Source: Rhodohalobacter sp. SW132 (GTDB lineage: Bacteria; Bacteroidota; Rhodothermia; Balneolales; Balneolaceae). From it: 64,000 nt of DNA. The DNA lies in the NCBI RefSeq assembly GCF_003390325.1, contig NZ_QUOK01000005.1:248001-312000 (forward strand). The letters are read 5' to 3'. Below, piece after piece: positions 1 to 9,814 of the stretch (the stretch's first letter is position 1; every line of letters starts with the position of its first letter). A model generated the notes under the pieces. It did no database searches, was not told the origin of the DNA, and saw only the letters and a list, made by a program, of their open reading frames with translations. The position numbers and the translations under genes are program-made.

Positions 1-465
1 GCCATTGTTCCGGTGGATTTTTCCGATCAGTCGGCAACGGCTGTAAAAGCCGCGCTTGAACTCACCGCTGAAAAGGGTGGTTCTGTTACCGCACAGCACG
101 TGTACAACTATCCCGCCCGATTTTTCCCCAATCTGCCCGATGAGGAAGACGAGAAAAAAATGGACAACTATCTAGAGGAGAAAAAACATGATTTTGTTAA
201 AAAACATTCTTTACCGGATGATGTAGAGTTTGTTTTTTCACTGAATGTAGACGGGCCGAAAATGGATCAGATTTATGATCAGATTGTCCACGATCAGGCT
301 GATTTAATTGTAGCTGTTTCCAAATCAGGTAAAGGAATAACCAGCATTTTACGTGAAGATTTCACCGATAAAATGGCCTATTACAGGTTTGGCATCCCCA
401 TTCTTCTCGTGAAGGATAAAGAGAAACATCAGGGCTTCTTCAAATCTTTACTGAAGAAAAACTGA
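1..465 (+). CDS. Universal stress protein, 5' end cut by window
   Basis: UspA-family protein of about 154 visible residues. The frame is open to base 1 and reads AIVPVDFSDQS, the normal first beta strand of a USP domain, so only a few N-terminal codons are missing; the GTG at 13 is internal, not the start. The C-terminal strand IPILLVKDK is also typical. The nucleotide-binding loop (GxxGx9G-S/T) is not recognisable: the corresponding stretch reads SKSGKGITSILREDF, so this may be a USP that does not bind ATP. A strong terminator follows at once. Two further genes in the first 10 kb carry USP domains fused to transporters, so this end of the window is rich in stress-type domains. Confidence 0.85.
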   Translation, partial: AIVPVDFSDQSATAVKAALELTAEKGGSVTAQHVYNYPARFFPNLPDEEDEKKMDNYLEEKKHDFVKKHSLPDDVEFVFSLNVDGPKMDQIYDQIVHDQADLIVAVSKSGKGITSILREDFTDKMAYYRFGIPILLVKDKEKHQGFFKSLLKKN

Positions 466-487
466 TCACAGTTCGTTAATCAACATA

Positions 488-516
488 AGCCCCGGATCAT
501 TTCCGGGGCTTTTTAT
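488..516 (+). terminator. Rho-independent terminator after the USP gene
   Basis: Perfect 9-bp stem AGCCCCGGA / TCCGGGGCT with a 5-base loop followed by TTTTTAT. It lies 23 bp after the USP stop codon and ahead of the convergent aminopeptidase gene. Confidence 0.85.
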
Positions 517-591
517 ATTTATTCCCATATGGCACATCAGTATTGAATCTGCAAGATTAAGCCACAACACTTCTATTTCCCCGCCCTCTGG

Positions 592-2262
592 TTACTCCTC
601 TGCAATCTGCATAAATACCCTGTTATGCGGATCAACAGTGACGGCAGCACCGGGTTCATACTCCAGCCGAAATACACCATCTTCCGGATTTACAAGTACA
701 ATTTCACCATCCACCTCAACTTCAACCGGCATGTGAAAGCGGCCTCCGGATTCCGTTTCCCATTTCATTGACACCTGCTCTTCACCTTTTTCAACCCTCA
801 GCTTCGGAACTTGCGCCTCACGCAGGTACGCCCGGAACATCCAGGACAGATCCTCGCCTGATAACCGGTTCACCAGCGTTAAATAGTCATCGGTCGTTGC
901 ATGCCGCATGTGGCTTCCATCCGTGATATTCTCCATTTCAGGATCAGGATATGCAAACCGCCTTAATGATTCGAAGAAGATCTCATCACCCAAATAAAAA
1001 CGGAGCGTATGCAGGAAAACTGCACCTTTAAAGTAGATATCACCGCCTCTTCCGCCGCCGGTGACTTCGCGGGTTGTCATGCTTTGCAGTGGGGCTGTGG
1101 GACTCACAGAGGAGATTCTGCCCTCAAAGTGGCGGATCATCGCGCGGTAGTTCTCCTCTCCGCTGACATGCTCGGTATACAGGGCCTGCATATAGGTACC
1201 GAATCCCTCGTGGATCCAAAAATCACGCCAGTCCCACACCGTTACCATGTTTCCCCACCACTCGTGCGCAAGTTCGTGCTGATGGAGATCATCAAAAGGT
1301 GCAGGATCACCAAAAAGCACGCCATCTTCAAAGCCGGCTCCATACGCGATTAACGACTGATGTTCCATCCCGAGGTAAGGCGCATGCGCGACTCCGTATT
1401 TATCTGCCCTGAACGGATACGGACCGAGAATCTCTTCCAGGTACCTCATCTGATCTGCAAACTGCGGAAACAGCTGCCGCCCTTCCTCCACAAATTCGGG
1501 AAGAACCCAGAACGTCATCTCCATCTCACCCCCATTTACATTTTCATACGTATCGGTGATCACTTCGTATGGAGCTGCATTAAACGTAACATTGTAGTTG
1601 TTGATGGGTGTGGATACGAACCAGTGCCAGGTTTTATACCCGTCTTCAAGGTTAGTGGTACCTCTGGATCGTCCGTTTGATGCAACAACCAGATCATCCG
1701 GCATGGTGATGTCGATGGCAACTGAATCGGGGCGGTCTGACGGATGGTCTTTATTCGGCCACCAAACCCACGCACCGATTGTCTGGCACGCTACCCCTGC
1801 CCAGGTTTCGCCCGATGGCGTACGGTCCCAAACCATTCCGCCATCCCATGGCGGGTTTGCAGCCACCACAGGCTTTCCACCATAATGAATCTCAACCACA
1901 CCCGACTCGCCGGGCTGGCGCGTTTCGGGAAACCAAATGTTAAAGGTCCGGTTCTGGCCACCGCGTGTATATCGAAGGGACTCACCATTCATATTATCGG
2001 TAATCTTCTCAATCGAGAGTTTTGGATCCAGCGCCAGTGCGATTGTGTTTGTTGGATTCACAATATCAAAATGAACCTCAACGGAGCCAAATACTGTACT
2101 GTCAGCTGGTTCTATCATCAGGTCCAGCGCATAGTGATGTACATTATAGGATGATAGCTCAGGCGTGAGTTCACCGCCCGATTCATAGATAAGATCCTGA
2201 GCCTGAACGGTGTAACTGACAGATAGAAGGATAAACAGATAGAAGTATTTCATTTTTGCCAT
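592..2262 (-). CDS. Secreted M1-family zinc aminopeptidase
   Basis: Gluzincin metallopeptidase of 556 residues. The zinc site HELAH is at residues 329-333, followed by the third ligand Glu352 (HEXXH-x18-E). The exopeptidase motif upstream is GMEHQ (298-302), the variant of GAMEN seen in short bacterial M1 enzymes. Residues 1-22 form a signal peptide ending in VQAQ, so the enzyme is exported and probably trims peptides in the periplasm or outside the cell. It lacks the long ERAP-like helical C-terminal domain, which fits its length. The ATG at 2262 has AAGG just upstream; a second Met four codons in is possible. It is transcribed alone, towards the upstream USP gene. Confidence 0.9.
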   Translation of the reverse strand: MAKMKYFYLFILLSVSYTVQAQDLIYESGGELTPELSSYNVHHYALDLMIEPADSTVFGSVEVHFDIVNPTNTIALALDPKLSIEKITDNMNGESLRYTRGGQNRTFNIWFPETRQPGESGVVEIHYGGKPVVAANPPWDGGMVWDRTPSGETWAGVACQTIGAWVWWPNKDHPSDRPDSVAIDITMPDDLVVASNGRSRGTTNLEDGYKTWHWFVSTPINNYNVTFNAAPYEVITDTYENVNGGEMEMTFWVLPEFVEEGRQLFPQFADQMRYLEEILGPYPFRADKYGVAHAPYLGMEHQSLIAYGAGFEDGVLFGDPAPFDDLHQHELAHEWWGNMVTVWDWRDFWIHEGFGTYMQALYTEHVSGEENYRAMIRHFEGRISSVSPTAPLQSMTTREVTGGGRGGDIYFKGAVFLHTLRFYLGDEIFFESLRRFAYPDPEMENITDGSHMRHATTDDYLTLVNRLSGEDLSWMFRAYLREAQVPKLRVEKGEEQVSMKWETESGGRFHMPVEVEVDGEIVLVNPEDGVFRLEYEPGAAVTVDPHNRVFMQIAEE

Positions 2263-2496
2263 GACCTTGAGAATTTATCTTTTGGTCAAAATAGCAAAAA
2301 TTAGGATAGTTGGAGAACTCTGCACTAACTTCAATGAATACCTTTAATCCCCGATTCTGTTTGATACTGTTAGATTATATAATTATTCTGTGGGCTTATC
2401 TACAGTACCGTGTTTTTTAAAAACTCAGTATTTCAATTACTACTTCGGCAACAAACACATACAAGTACCAGGTTTACCCGAAAGATTCTTTAAAGA

Positions 2497-4755
2497 ATGG
2501 CAGAAAAACACACCTTAGAACGTGAATTAGGCCTTACATCCATTATAGCAATCAGTATGGGTGCGATGATTGGCAGCGGTATTTTTATTCTGCCCGGCCT
2601 GGCCATGGCAGAAGCCGGACCTGCGGTAATCCTCGCTTTTGTGATTGCGGGTATCCTTGTCTTTCCTGCCGCGATTAGTATTGCAGAGCTTGGCACAGCT
2701 ATGCCGGAGGCCGGTGGTGATTACATTTTCATCGAGCGCGGCCTTGGCCCGGCTGCCGGAACCATCGCGGGCCTAGGGACATGGCTGATGCTGATGTTCA
2801 AAGGAGCGCTGGCTTTAATTGGGGGTATGTTCTATCTCTCCGCGGTTTTTGCCCTGCCAAATGTTGAAACGGTTGCCCTGATCATCGGTACCATTCTGAT
2901 CCTGGTCAATATTTTCGGGGTGAAACAGACCGGTGGATTGCAGGTCATCATGGTGATTATTATGGTTGCCATTCTGGGAATATTTATCGCAGTAAGCCTG
3001 CACAATCTCGAATCAAACCAGTTTTTTCCATTTTTTGATGGTGGATTTTCGGGCCTTCTTGCAGCAACCGTTATGGTTCTGATTTCCTATGGAGGGGTTA
3101 CAAAAGTTGCAGCTGTTGCCGAAGAAATTGAAAACCCCGATAGGAATCTGCCGCTCGGACTTCTTTTGTCACTTACAGTAACAACCGCGATTTATGCGCT
3201 GATTGTTTTCGTTCTTGTGGGCATAATTGAGGGAGAGGCGCTTGCAGGTTCCAATATTCCGATGGTGGATGCCGTTGAACCCTTCTTCGGCTATTTCGGC
3301 GTGGTTCTGATTGTTCTTGCCGCTATGCTCGCGCTCATCAGCACGGCCAATGCAGGAATTCTCACCGCTTCCCGCTACCCATTTGCGCTGAGCCGTGACA
3401 AGTTAATTCCTGAACTATTTGCCCATATCAGCAAAAGATTCAATACACCCGTGATCGCCATTTTGGTTACAGGCGGTGCAATGCTTGCGATTATCCTGCT
3501 TCTTCCGGTTGAAGAGATCGCCAAAACAGCCGGCTCCTTTCAGATTGTGGTGTACATTCTTGTGAATATTGCACTGATAGCGTTCAGAGTTCGGAAACCG
3601 GCCTGGTATAATCCGAAGTTTAAAGCACCGCTCTACCCTTGGATCCAGATATTCGGTATTCTGTCGGGCATTTATCTTCTCACCCAAATGGATACTCTTC
3701 CGCTGATTGGGGGAGTTGGGATCCTGGTTTTTGGTGTATTCTGGTACTTTGTTTACGGCCGTCAGCGCGTGGATCTCACCCGGGACAGCATATTGAGTGA
3801 AGCGATCACGACTTCGATTGAGACCGAGTCTGCGGGAGATCACCTGTACAGAATTGTGCTCCCGATTGCGAATCCCGCACATCAGCATGAGCTTCTGAAT
3901 ATTGCGGCCTCGATCGCATCCACCCGGGAAAATTCCGAAGTGATTTGTGTAAATGTGATCACTGTCCCCGACCAAACGTCTCTTGCCCAGGATCTGCAGT
4001 TTGATGAAGAACGTGTTAAACGTCAGGATGAACTGTTTGAAGAGATCCGGGCAGCGGCTAAAAACCTGGATTTTAAACTCAGAACCAGGGCAGTGGTCGG
4101 CCGTAACGTAAGTCAGATTGTGCTCAATCTGATCGACAAGGAGCACGCCGATGAAGTGATCCTGGGTTGGAAAGGACGCAAAAAACAACGGACTCACATT
4201 CTCGGATCCATCATCGATCCGATTGTTAAAGAAGCACCGTGCCGGGTTACACTCGTTAAATCAGTTCATCAAAAAATTGGTAAAACCGCTGTCTTTGTGG
4301 GAACAGGCCCATATTCTATCACCGCAGTGAAACGTGCCTCTGAACTGATCGACAATGTTCCGGAAACCGAACTGACGCTGATAAACGTCCAGGATACCGA
4401 TCAGGACCTAACCGATGAAGAGTTAAAAGCAAAAGGCGACCGCCTGATACAGCAGATCATCATTGATGCGGCAATTGATCCTGAACATGTGTATTCCAGG
4501 ACTGTGCTTTCGGACGATGCCAAGAAAACACTTCTTGAGGAGAGTAATAAATTTGACACCATTTTAATTGGTGCTTCCCGCTCATCATCTATCGAGCGCG
4601 TGCTCTTCGGCACAATTCCGGAGTATATCGGTGAAAATGCCAAAGGGAATGTTCTGATTGTGAGAGGACGGGAACGAAACATTCGATCAGGAATTCATCT
4701 GCTCAAAACGTTCTTCAAACGCCAAAATTCAGATTCTGACTCGTCCAGTAGTTAA
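2497..4755 (+). CDS. APC-family amino-acid permease fused to two USP domains
   Basis: 752 residues. About 1-425 is a 12-helix APC-superfamily permease; the first helix carries GAMIGSGIFILPG, the substrate-binding break of this family. The rest is cytoplasmic: a first USP domain (about 445-590) with a complete nucleotide motif G557-x2-G560-x9-G570-S571, then a second (about 605-735) with a weaker version, G692-x2-R-x9-G705-T706. Family knowledge suggests secondary transport of amino acids or polyamines, with the USP pair sensing nucleotide or stress state. The gene stands alone with 234 bp before it. The substrate cannot be read from sequence. The USP fusion is known in this group of permeases, but two tandem copies with one intact site suggests one regulatory and one structural copy. 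Confidence 0.88.
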   Translation: MAEKHTLERELGLTSIIAISMGAMIGSGIFILPGLAMAEAGPAVILAFVIAGILVFPAAISIAELGTAMPEAGGDYIFIERGLGPAAGTIAGLGTWLMLMFKGALALIGGMFYLSAVFALPNVETVALIIGTILILVNIFGVKQTGGLQVIMVIIMVAILGIFIAVSLHNLESNQFFPFFDGGFSGLLAATVMVLISYGGVTKVAAVAEEIENPDRNLPLGLLLSLTVTTAIYALIVFVLVGIIEGEALAGSNIPMVDAVEPFFGYFGVVLIVLAAMLALISTANAGILTASRYPFALSRDKLIPELFAHISKRFNTPVIAILVTGGAMLAIILLLPVEEIAKTAGSFQIVVYILVNIALIAFRVRKPAWYNPKFKAPLYPWIQIFGILSGIYLLTQMDTLPLIGGVGILVFGVFWYFVYGRQRVDLTRDSILSEAITTSIETESAGDHLYRIVLPIANPAHQHELLNIAASIASTRENSEVICVNVITVPDQTSLAQDLQFDEERVKRQDELFEEIRAAAKNLDFKLRTRAVVGRNVSQIVLNLIDKEHADEVILGWKGRKKQRTHILGSIIDPIVKEAPCRVTLVKSVHQKIGKTAVFVGTGPYSITAVKRASELIDNVPETELTLINVQDTDQDLTDEELKAKGDRLIQQIIIDAAIDPEHVYSRTVLSDDAKKTLLEESNKFDTILIGASRSSSIERVLFGTIPEYIGENAKGNVLIVRGRERNIRSGIHLLKTFFKRQNSDSDSSSS

Positions 4756-4813
4756 ATTTACACCTCAGGCACCGAGTGGTTTTTAAGTCAACTCGCTGTA
4801 TCTTATCATCTAA

Positions 4814-4849
4814 ATGAACTACCTCGGGACAGAGCCCACGAGGTATCAA
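4814..4849. repeat. Palindromic repeat, TACCTCG family, copy 1
   Basis: Arms TACCTCG (4820-4826) and CGAGGTA (4839-4845) around an inner GGG/CCC. The same block (AATGAACTACCTCG...CAGAGCC..ACGAGGTATCAA) returns at 26670-26706, where the inner stem has changed to AGGC/GCCT, so pairing is kept though sequence differs. Confidence 0.7.
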
Positions 4850-4893
4850 CTTGTATCTATAGTTATTTGTTCAAATATATGTTTTTTAAGAGT

Positions 4894-4912
4894 GTCCCCC
4901 TTTGAAGGGGGA
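4894..4912 (+). terminator. GTCCCCC/GGGGGAC hairpin before hisS
   Basis: Seven-bp perfect stem with a 5-base loop, followed by TTTTATCC and preceded by GTTTTTTAAG, so it could terminate transcription from either side. It is 139 bp after the permease stop and most likely ends that transcript. Confidence 0.6.
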
Positions 4913-4985
4913 CTTTTATCCTTTCCGACAAATTGGGTCGGGAAACTCAACATTATAAAATTAAATTTCACGCATAGCATAACCG

Positions 4986-6248
4986 ATGTCTAAAGTTAAA
5001 TTCACCACCCACCACGGAATGGTGGATATTCTACCCGATGAAGTTAAAAAATGGCAATTCCTTGAACGACTGATCCATGGAGAGGCTGAAAAGTTTAATT
5101 TTGAAGAGATCCGGACTCCCATCATGGAGCAGACGGAGCTCATCATTCGCGGATTGGGTCAGCTTACCGATATTGTATCAAAAGAGATCTTCTCATTCAG
5201 TCGGGGAGATGACAATTATGTGCTGCGCCCGGAGCTTACCGCACCTGTAGTACGCGCTTATGTTGAAAATCACCTCGATCAGCGTGGCGGCTCCCAGAAA
5301 CTATACTACATCGGGCCGATGTTCCGTGCTGAGCGGCCACAAAAAGGGCGACAGCGGCAATTCCACCAGTTTGGTGTTGAGGTGATCGGCAGCAGTGATG
5401 CAGTGGCTGATGCCGAAGTGATTGCATTTATGGTGAATATTTATGATAAAATCGGTATCACCAACACCACTTTAAAACTGAACTCTATCGGAGATCCTGA
5501 AAGCCGAAAGGCCTACGTAGAAGCTTTGAAGAATCATCTAAAACCAAATTTTGATAAACTAAGCGATATCTCTCAAAAGAGGTTTGAAAACAATCCCCTT
5601 CGCATTCTCGATTCCAAAGAAGAGGAGGATCAACCATTTATTGAATCAGCTCCGGTCATCACCGATTATCTGAACGATGAGTCGGTTGCTCACTACATCA
5701 AAGTTAAACAGTATTTGAAGGATCTCGGCATTTCATATGAGGAAGATCCCTATCTCGTACGCGGCATGGATTATTACACGCAGACCGCCTTTGAGCTGAT
5801 CAGTCCCGATCTTGGTGCTCAGGATGCCCTTGCTGGCGGCGGACGATACGATCTGCTGGTTGAAGAAATTGGCGGACAGCCTACACCCGCCGTCGGTTTT
5901 GCAGCTGGAATGGAGCGGCTGCTGATTGCGTGCGAAGAGCTTGGAATTCCACTCGGCGATGAAAAAACGGTAGATGCTTATATTGTAACTTTAGGTGAGG
6001 AAGCACGTTCATGGGGACTCTCCAAACTGCCCGAACTCCGAAAAGCCGGCGTGTCAGCCACCATGGATTACATGGGGCGATCCATGAAAGCACAAATGAA
6101 GGACGCCAACCGGGAAAATGCGTTATATACCATCATAGTTGGCGGAAATGAGCTCCAGGAAGGCAAGTTCACACTCCGGAATATGAAGGAGAGTGATGAA
6201 GGATCCTACACCTTCAAAGAGATTCTTGAAAAATTAGTGTCAAGTTAA
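4986..6248 (+). CDS. hisS: Histidyl-tRNA synthetase
   Basis: Class II aminoacyl-tRNA synthetase of 420 residues, the usual bacterial length. Visible signatures: HHGMVDILP at the N terminus, motif 2 region YYIGPMFRAERPQKGRQRQFHQFG, the histidine-specific boxes LVRGMDYY (257-264) and AGGGRYD, and motif 3 VGFAAGMERLL. The C-terminal anticodon-binding domain follows from about residue 325. The ATG at 4986 begins MSKVKFTTHHG; no Shine-Dalgarno is evident, as for most genes here. It charges tRNA-His in the cytoplasm and is essential. Single-gene unit, followed by two hairpins. Confidence 0.97.
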   Translation: MSKVKFTTHHGMVDILPDEVKKWQFLERLIHGEAEKFNFEEIRTPIMEQTELIIRGLGQLTDIVSKEIFSFSRGDDNYVLRPELTAPVVRAYVENHLDQRGGSQKLYYIGPMFRAERPQKGRQRQFHQFGVEVIGSSDAVADAEVIAFMVNIYDKIGITNTTLKLNSIGDPESRKAYVEALKNHLKPNFDKLSDISQKRFENNPLRILDSKEEEDQPFIESAPVITDYLNDESVAHYIKVKQYLKDLGISYEEDPYLVRGMDYYTQTAFELISPDLGAQDALAGGGRYDLLVEEIGGQPTPAVGFAAGMERLLIACEELGIPLGDEKTVDAYIVTLGEEARSWGLSKLPELRKAGVSATMDYMGRSMKAQMKDANRENALYTIIVGGNELQEGKFTLRNMKESDEGSYTFKEILEKLVSS

Positions 6249-6276
6249 TTTTGATGTGCCGGGTTAATGAAATACC

Positions 6277-6307
6277 CTCATCCGCTAACTCCGCGTCATC
6301 GGATGAG
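6277..6307. repeat. CATCCG-type inverted repeat, copy 1
   Basis: CTCATCCG (6277-6284) and CGGATGAG (6300-6307) just after hisS. The same arms, extended, occur at 6369-6399 and 33226-33300. Confidence 0.55.
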
Positions 6308-6368
6308 TTGGTGGGGGCAAGATATTACTCTATAAAATTATGCACTGGATAATGCAAAGTCAGGACAA

Positions 6369-6399
6369 TTCACCGGATGAAGCGAATTCATCCGGTGAA
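6369..6399. repeat. Perfect 13-bp hairpin, CATCCG family copy 2
   Basis: TTCACCGGATGAA / TTCATCCGGTGAA with loop GCGAA. No T-run follows on either strand, so it is more likely a repeat than a simple terminator. It lies between hisS and the convergent toxin gene. Confidence 0.65.
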
Positions 6400-6476
6400 G
6401 ATGTGCACCAAACATACCCGTCGATACATCATTGACACGACAACAGGTATAACTGAAATTTCGGGCGGGAGTTAAA

Positions 6477-6878
6477 TCAGGACAGCTCAGCAATTTTACA
6501 CGCGCCTGACTCCCGAATCCGCCTGTCGTGCGTTACGAGCGGATACTGTGATAATATCGACGTTGCTGCAATCAAACGGTCAGCCGGATCACCATGAAAG
6601 CTATCGGGAAGTTTTCTTTGAGCAGAAACCACTTCTGTATCAACCGGAAGCAGTGTTGCAATACGTGGCTGTACTGCTGCTTCGATCCATTTCTGAAACC
6701 CCGGTTTCAGCTCAATCCGGCCTTTTCTCTCGAGCATTTCGGTCTCCCAAACGGTTACCCAGGAAATTGACAGTTCACCTGATTCTGCAGCACGATCGAG
6801 AGCTTCCCGTTCTTTATTGTTCAACGCGCCATCTCCTAACAGCCACCAGAGCCAGATGTGTGTATCAAGCAGAAGCAT
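6477..6878 (-). CDS. PIN-domain toxin, VapC-like
   Basis: 133-residue PIN-domain ribonuclease. The acidic set is in place: Asp5 in LLLDTHIWLWW, Glu45 in TVWETEML, Asp97 and Asp100 in HGDPADRLIAATS, and Asp118 in LVTHDRRI. It forms the toxin half of a type II system with the gene just upstream, which overlaps its start by one base (TAATG), a common toxin-antitoxin arrangement ensuring coupled translation. VapC toxins cleave tRNA or rRNA; the target here is unknown. The THIWLWW subgroup is widespread in bacteria and archaea. Confidence 0.9.
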   Translation of the reverse strand: MLLLDTHIWLWWLLGDGALNNKEREALDRAAESGELSISWVTVWETEMLERKGRIELKPGFQKWIEAAVQPRIATLLPVDTEVVSAQRKLPDSFHGDPADRLIAATSILSQYPLVTHDRRIRESGACKIAELS

Positions 6879-7141
6879 TACTGCTCCGGTTCATTTACCT
6901 GCAGTGAGTGATTCCAATCCGGACCCGTGTAGCCTTCAAACCCGGAATCTTCAGGGGAAAGTTTTTTTGATGAGCCGGTTCCATGAAGATTTTTCCAGGG
7001 AGCATCATCTGTGGTTTTTTGGACCTCTAACTCTTGCTCGAGCGCATGGGTGAAAAGCTGTTTTAGAGTTACACCCTGCTCAATAGCTTTTTTTTTCGCT
7101 TTCTTCATGAGGGAATCCGGAATATCTATTGTTGTTCGCAT
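6878..7141 (-). CDS. VapB-like antitoxin with ribbon-helix-helix N terminus
   Basis: 87 residues starting MRTTIDIPDSLMKKAKKKA, a ribbon-helix-helix type DNA-binding start with a basic helix, followed by an acidic, glycine- and proline-rich C terminus (about 45-87) of the kind that wraps a PIN toxin. It is transcribed first, with the toxin start overlapping its stop by one base. It should neutralise the downstream toxin and repress the shared promoter. The tail contains GTGSSKKLSPEDSGFEGYTGPDW. Confidence 0.85.
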   Translation of the reverse strand: MRTTIDIPDSLMKKAKKKAIEQGVTLKQLFTHALEQELEVQKTTDDAPWKNLHGTGSSKKLSPEDSGFEGYTGPDWNHSLQVNEPEQ

Positions 7142-7189
7142 AAAAACATATTCGCATTTTTATGCTTTAATTTCAACATAAATCTACAG

Positions 7190-9670
7190 CTATCTTGCCA
7201 TCAGGGCTTTAACCACTTCCCTGGGATCTTTAGCATTTTTCATGCTTTCCACATCTTTTCCTGGCCGGATTAATTTTGAGATTCGGTTTAGCATCCGGAT
7301 GTGATCCTGAACCTTCATGTTTTTAGGGCTGAGCAGAACCAGAACGACATGGGCCTGGTTAGCTGTGTTTTCCACATTGATGCCATCCTTCGATATCCCA
7401 ATAAATAGCACCTGCTGATCCACTTTTGAGGTATGAGATTCATAAAATACCACCCCTGGCATTACCTCTGGTGAGTAATCACTGCTGTTTTCAAGTAAGC
7501 GCCGGGTAATTCTTTCAATAGCAATGTTTTCAAAAATCTCGTCACCGGTTATAATGGTTGCAAGTGCCGACTCAATGTCGCGGTTTTCAATATCGAGTTT
7601 AATACGGCTGCCGGTAACAATTTCTAAGTTTTGGTTGTAACCCATGCCCTGATCTGCTTCTTCCTCTACTTCAGACGAGTAGATTGTGACGAAGCTCAAA
7701 TCCGGATACCGTTTGGATATCACCCTGGGCAGCCTGTCGAGACCCGGCCGCCACGAAATTGTACCCTCACGCGCACTAACCAGCGAAAGGAGATCATTTT
7801 CACCCAGATTTTCATCCAGCCATTTGGTCATATCCGACCACAGGCTCACTTTAAAAAATTCGACATCCACATCAGGTTTAACTTTCGCAATCCCTTTTTC
7901 CACATAAGGATTGCGCTCTTCAGTTGATATGACTACTAAATCCACACCCATCTGTTCGGCCATCAGCTTGAGTGAACGGATGGTTCCCGGGAACCCAATT
8001 TCAAGTGATGCAAAGGGCGGTACGGCCACAATCAATCTTTCAAATGTGTTTACCGGTTTTTCAATTTTGCATACCATCACCATTTCGTCTACTTCTTCGA
8101 GAAGCTGATCGAGAACACTGCCAAATATTTTACGGCGGGTTGAGACTTCACCATTCCAGCCGATCACAATATTTGTAATTCGTTTCTCTTCCACTGCCCG
8201 CGCAATTCCTTTCGCAATATTCAAATCAATGCGCGTAATCGGATTTACAGTCACTTCAGCAGAAGCCGCGTGAATAACAGCGTGACTCAGCATTTTTTCA
8301 CTCCTGGCCACATTCCCTTCTACATCCACTCCATCCCTGGCAACAGTCAGAGGATAAATCGGCTGGCCCGACTTTATATCCCTCACCATAAAAGCGATAT
8401 CCATCAATGCATCCGAGGTTTCAGGATTCGCCAGAGGTACCAAAATTCTCTGTGGAGCGTCAGCCGGACTGTACGGTTTGTCTTCCTCCTGCGAGGCAAC
8501 GATACGGCCATACTTCTCAACCAGCCACGGGCCAAAAAGACAGGAGAATAGTATCAGAATCACAACCGCATTAACGGCAGTCTGATCAAAAAAACCGAGT
8601 TCATAACCCAGTAAAGTTACCGCCAGAGTTGCGGCTGATTGAGGCGTTGTAAGGCCATGTATAACAAACCCCTCCTCTTTTGTGTATTTATACGTACCCG
8701 TAATAATGGCCGATGCCACTCCCTTTCCAATAATAACAAGCAGGAAGAATGCAATCGCCTTTTCCCAAACATCGTAGCTGGTAAGAACCTGCACATCCAC
8801 CAGCATTCCCACTGAAATTAAAAAGAATGGAATGAAAAGTGCATTTCCCACAAACTGAATGCGGCTCATGAGCGTACCACTTTCAGGCACAAGACGATTG
8901 AGAAGAAGTCCTGCAATAAATGCGCCTATGATGGAAGCCAGACCCGCCAGTTCAGCAAGAAATGCTGTCGTAAAGAGTACAGCCACCATAAACACAAAAT
9001 CAGTATTATTCTGATATTTGATATTTCTGAAAAACCATCGGCCCAGGCGCGGCAGAATTAATACTGCGGAAATCAAAAAAACGGATACGGATACCACAAA
9101 ACCTGTCCAGTACCCAATACCTCCTGCTCCGCCCACAGTACCGGCCACAACCGCAAGTATACCGAGTGAAAGCGTATCTGTGACAAGCGTGCCTCCCATC
9201 GACATAGTGACGGCCGTATTCTTTGTAATACCAAGCCGTTCAACAATGGGATAGGCCAACAGGGTATGAGAACCAACGATGGCGCCCAGTAAAAGGGATG
9301 TTGAGGCTGAATACCCGAGATACTGTGTACCAAGTACATATGCACCTGCAGCCGGGAAAAGGTAGGAAATCATCCCAAACCCGATGCTTCGGTTCCTGAG
9401 CTTTTCAAACCGGTTCAGGTCAATCGACAGCCCTGCCATGAACATTAAATAGAGCAGCCCAACCGTACCCAGAAGCTCAATCGTACTATCTCTTTCAAGC
9501 AGTCCAAGAATGCTTGGCCCCACAAGAGTACCAGAAAGAATCAGCCCGACGATACCGGGTATCTTCAGCTTGTTGAAAATGAGCGGCGCGAGCAGAATGA
9601 TGAGCATTACGAGCGCAAAAATCATCACCGGGTCTGAAAAAGGCAGCGAAAATGAAAGTGTGTCGTTCAT
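7190..9670 (-). CDS. CPA2 cation:proton antiporter with USP and EIIA-like domains
   Basis: 826 residues. About 10-400 is a Kef/NapA-type membrane domain of 12-13 helices. A USP domain follows (about 415-550) with a complete nucleotide motif G504-x2-G507-x9-G517-S518. A less clear alpha/beta region lies at about 560-690, and the last 120 residues resemble a PTS EIIA type 2 domain (GISKDGI, HVVLVLLSP, LNRISKLI), but the phosphorylated His of the LPHA box is replaced: the place reads MPGVVFYES. It probably exchanges Na+ or K+ for H+ in the inner membrane, gated by nucleotide binding. Standing alone, it sits between the toxin-antitoxin pair and a cupin gene. Confidence 0.85.
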   Translation of the reverse strand: MNDTLSFSLPFSDPVMIFALVMLIILLAPLIFNKLKIPGIVGLILSGTLVGPSILGLLERDSTIELLGTVGLLYLMFMAGLSIDLNRFEKLRNRSIGFGMISYLFPAAGAYVLGTQYLGYSASTSLLLGAIVGSHTLLAYPIVERLGITKNTAVTMSMGGTLVTDTLSLGILAVVAGTVGGAGGIGYWTGFVVSVSVFLISAVLILPRLGRWFFRNIKYQNNTDFVFMVAVLFTTAFLAELAGLASIIGAFIAGLLLNRLVPESGTLMSRIQFVGNALFIPFFLISVGMLVDVQVLTSYDVWEKAIAFFLLVIIGKGVASAIITGTYKYTKEEGFVIHGLTTPQSAATLAVTLLGYELGFFDQTAVNAVVILILFSCLFGPWLVEKYGRIVASQEEDKPYSPADAPQRILVPLANPETSDALMDIAFMVRDIKSGQPIYPLTVARDGVDVEGNVARSEKMLSHAVIHAASAEVTVNPITRIDLNIAKGIARAVEEKRITNIVIGWNGEVSTRRKIFGSVLDQLLEEVDEMVMVCKIEKPVNTFERLIVAVPPFASLEIGFPGTIRSLKLMAEQMGVDLVVISTEERNPYVEKGIAKVKPDVDVEFFKVSLWSDMTKWLDENLGENDLLSLVSAREGTISWRPGLDRLPRVISKRYPDLSFVTIYSSEVEEEADQGMGYNQNLEIVTGSRIKLDIENRDIESALATIITGDEIFENIAIERITRRLLENSSDYSPEVMPGVVFYESHTSKVDQQVLFIGISKDGINVENTANQAHVVLVLLSPKNMKVQDHIRMLNRISKLIRPGKDVESMKNAKDPREVVKALMAR

Positions 9671-9814
9671 AAAAAACTAAAATTCAATTGACGTAAATGA
9701 TAAGGATTCACCGACTGATTAACTATCTCTATCGGGTTTTGGATTCAAACTGCTTTTAAAGTTTAAAACGCTAACCAATATTTCCCGATCTGTAATCATC
9801 AACAAAAATCATTT

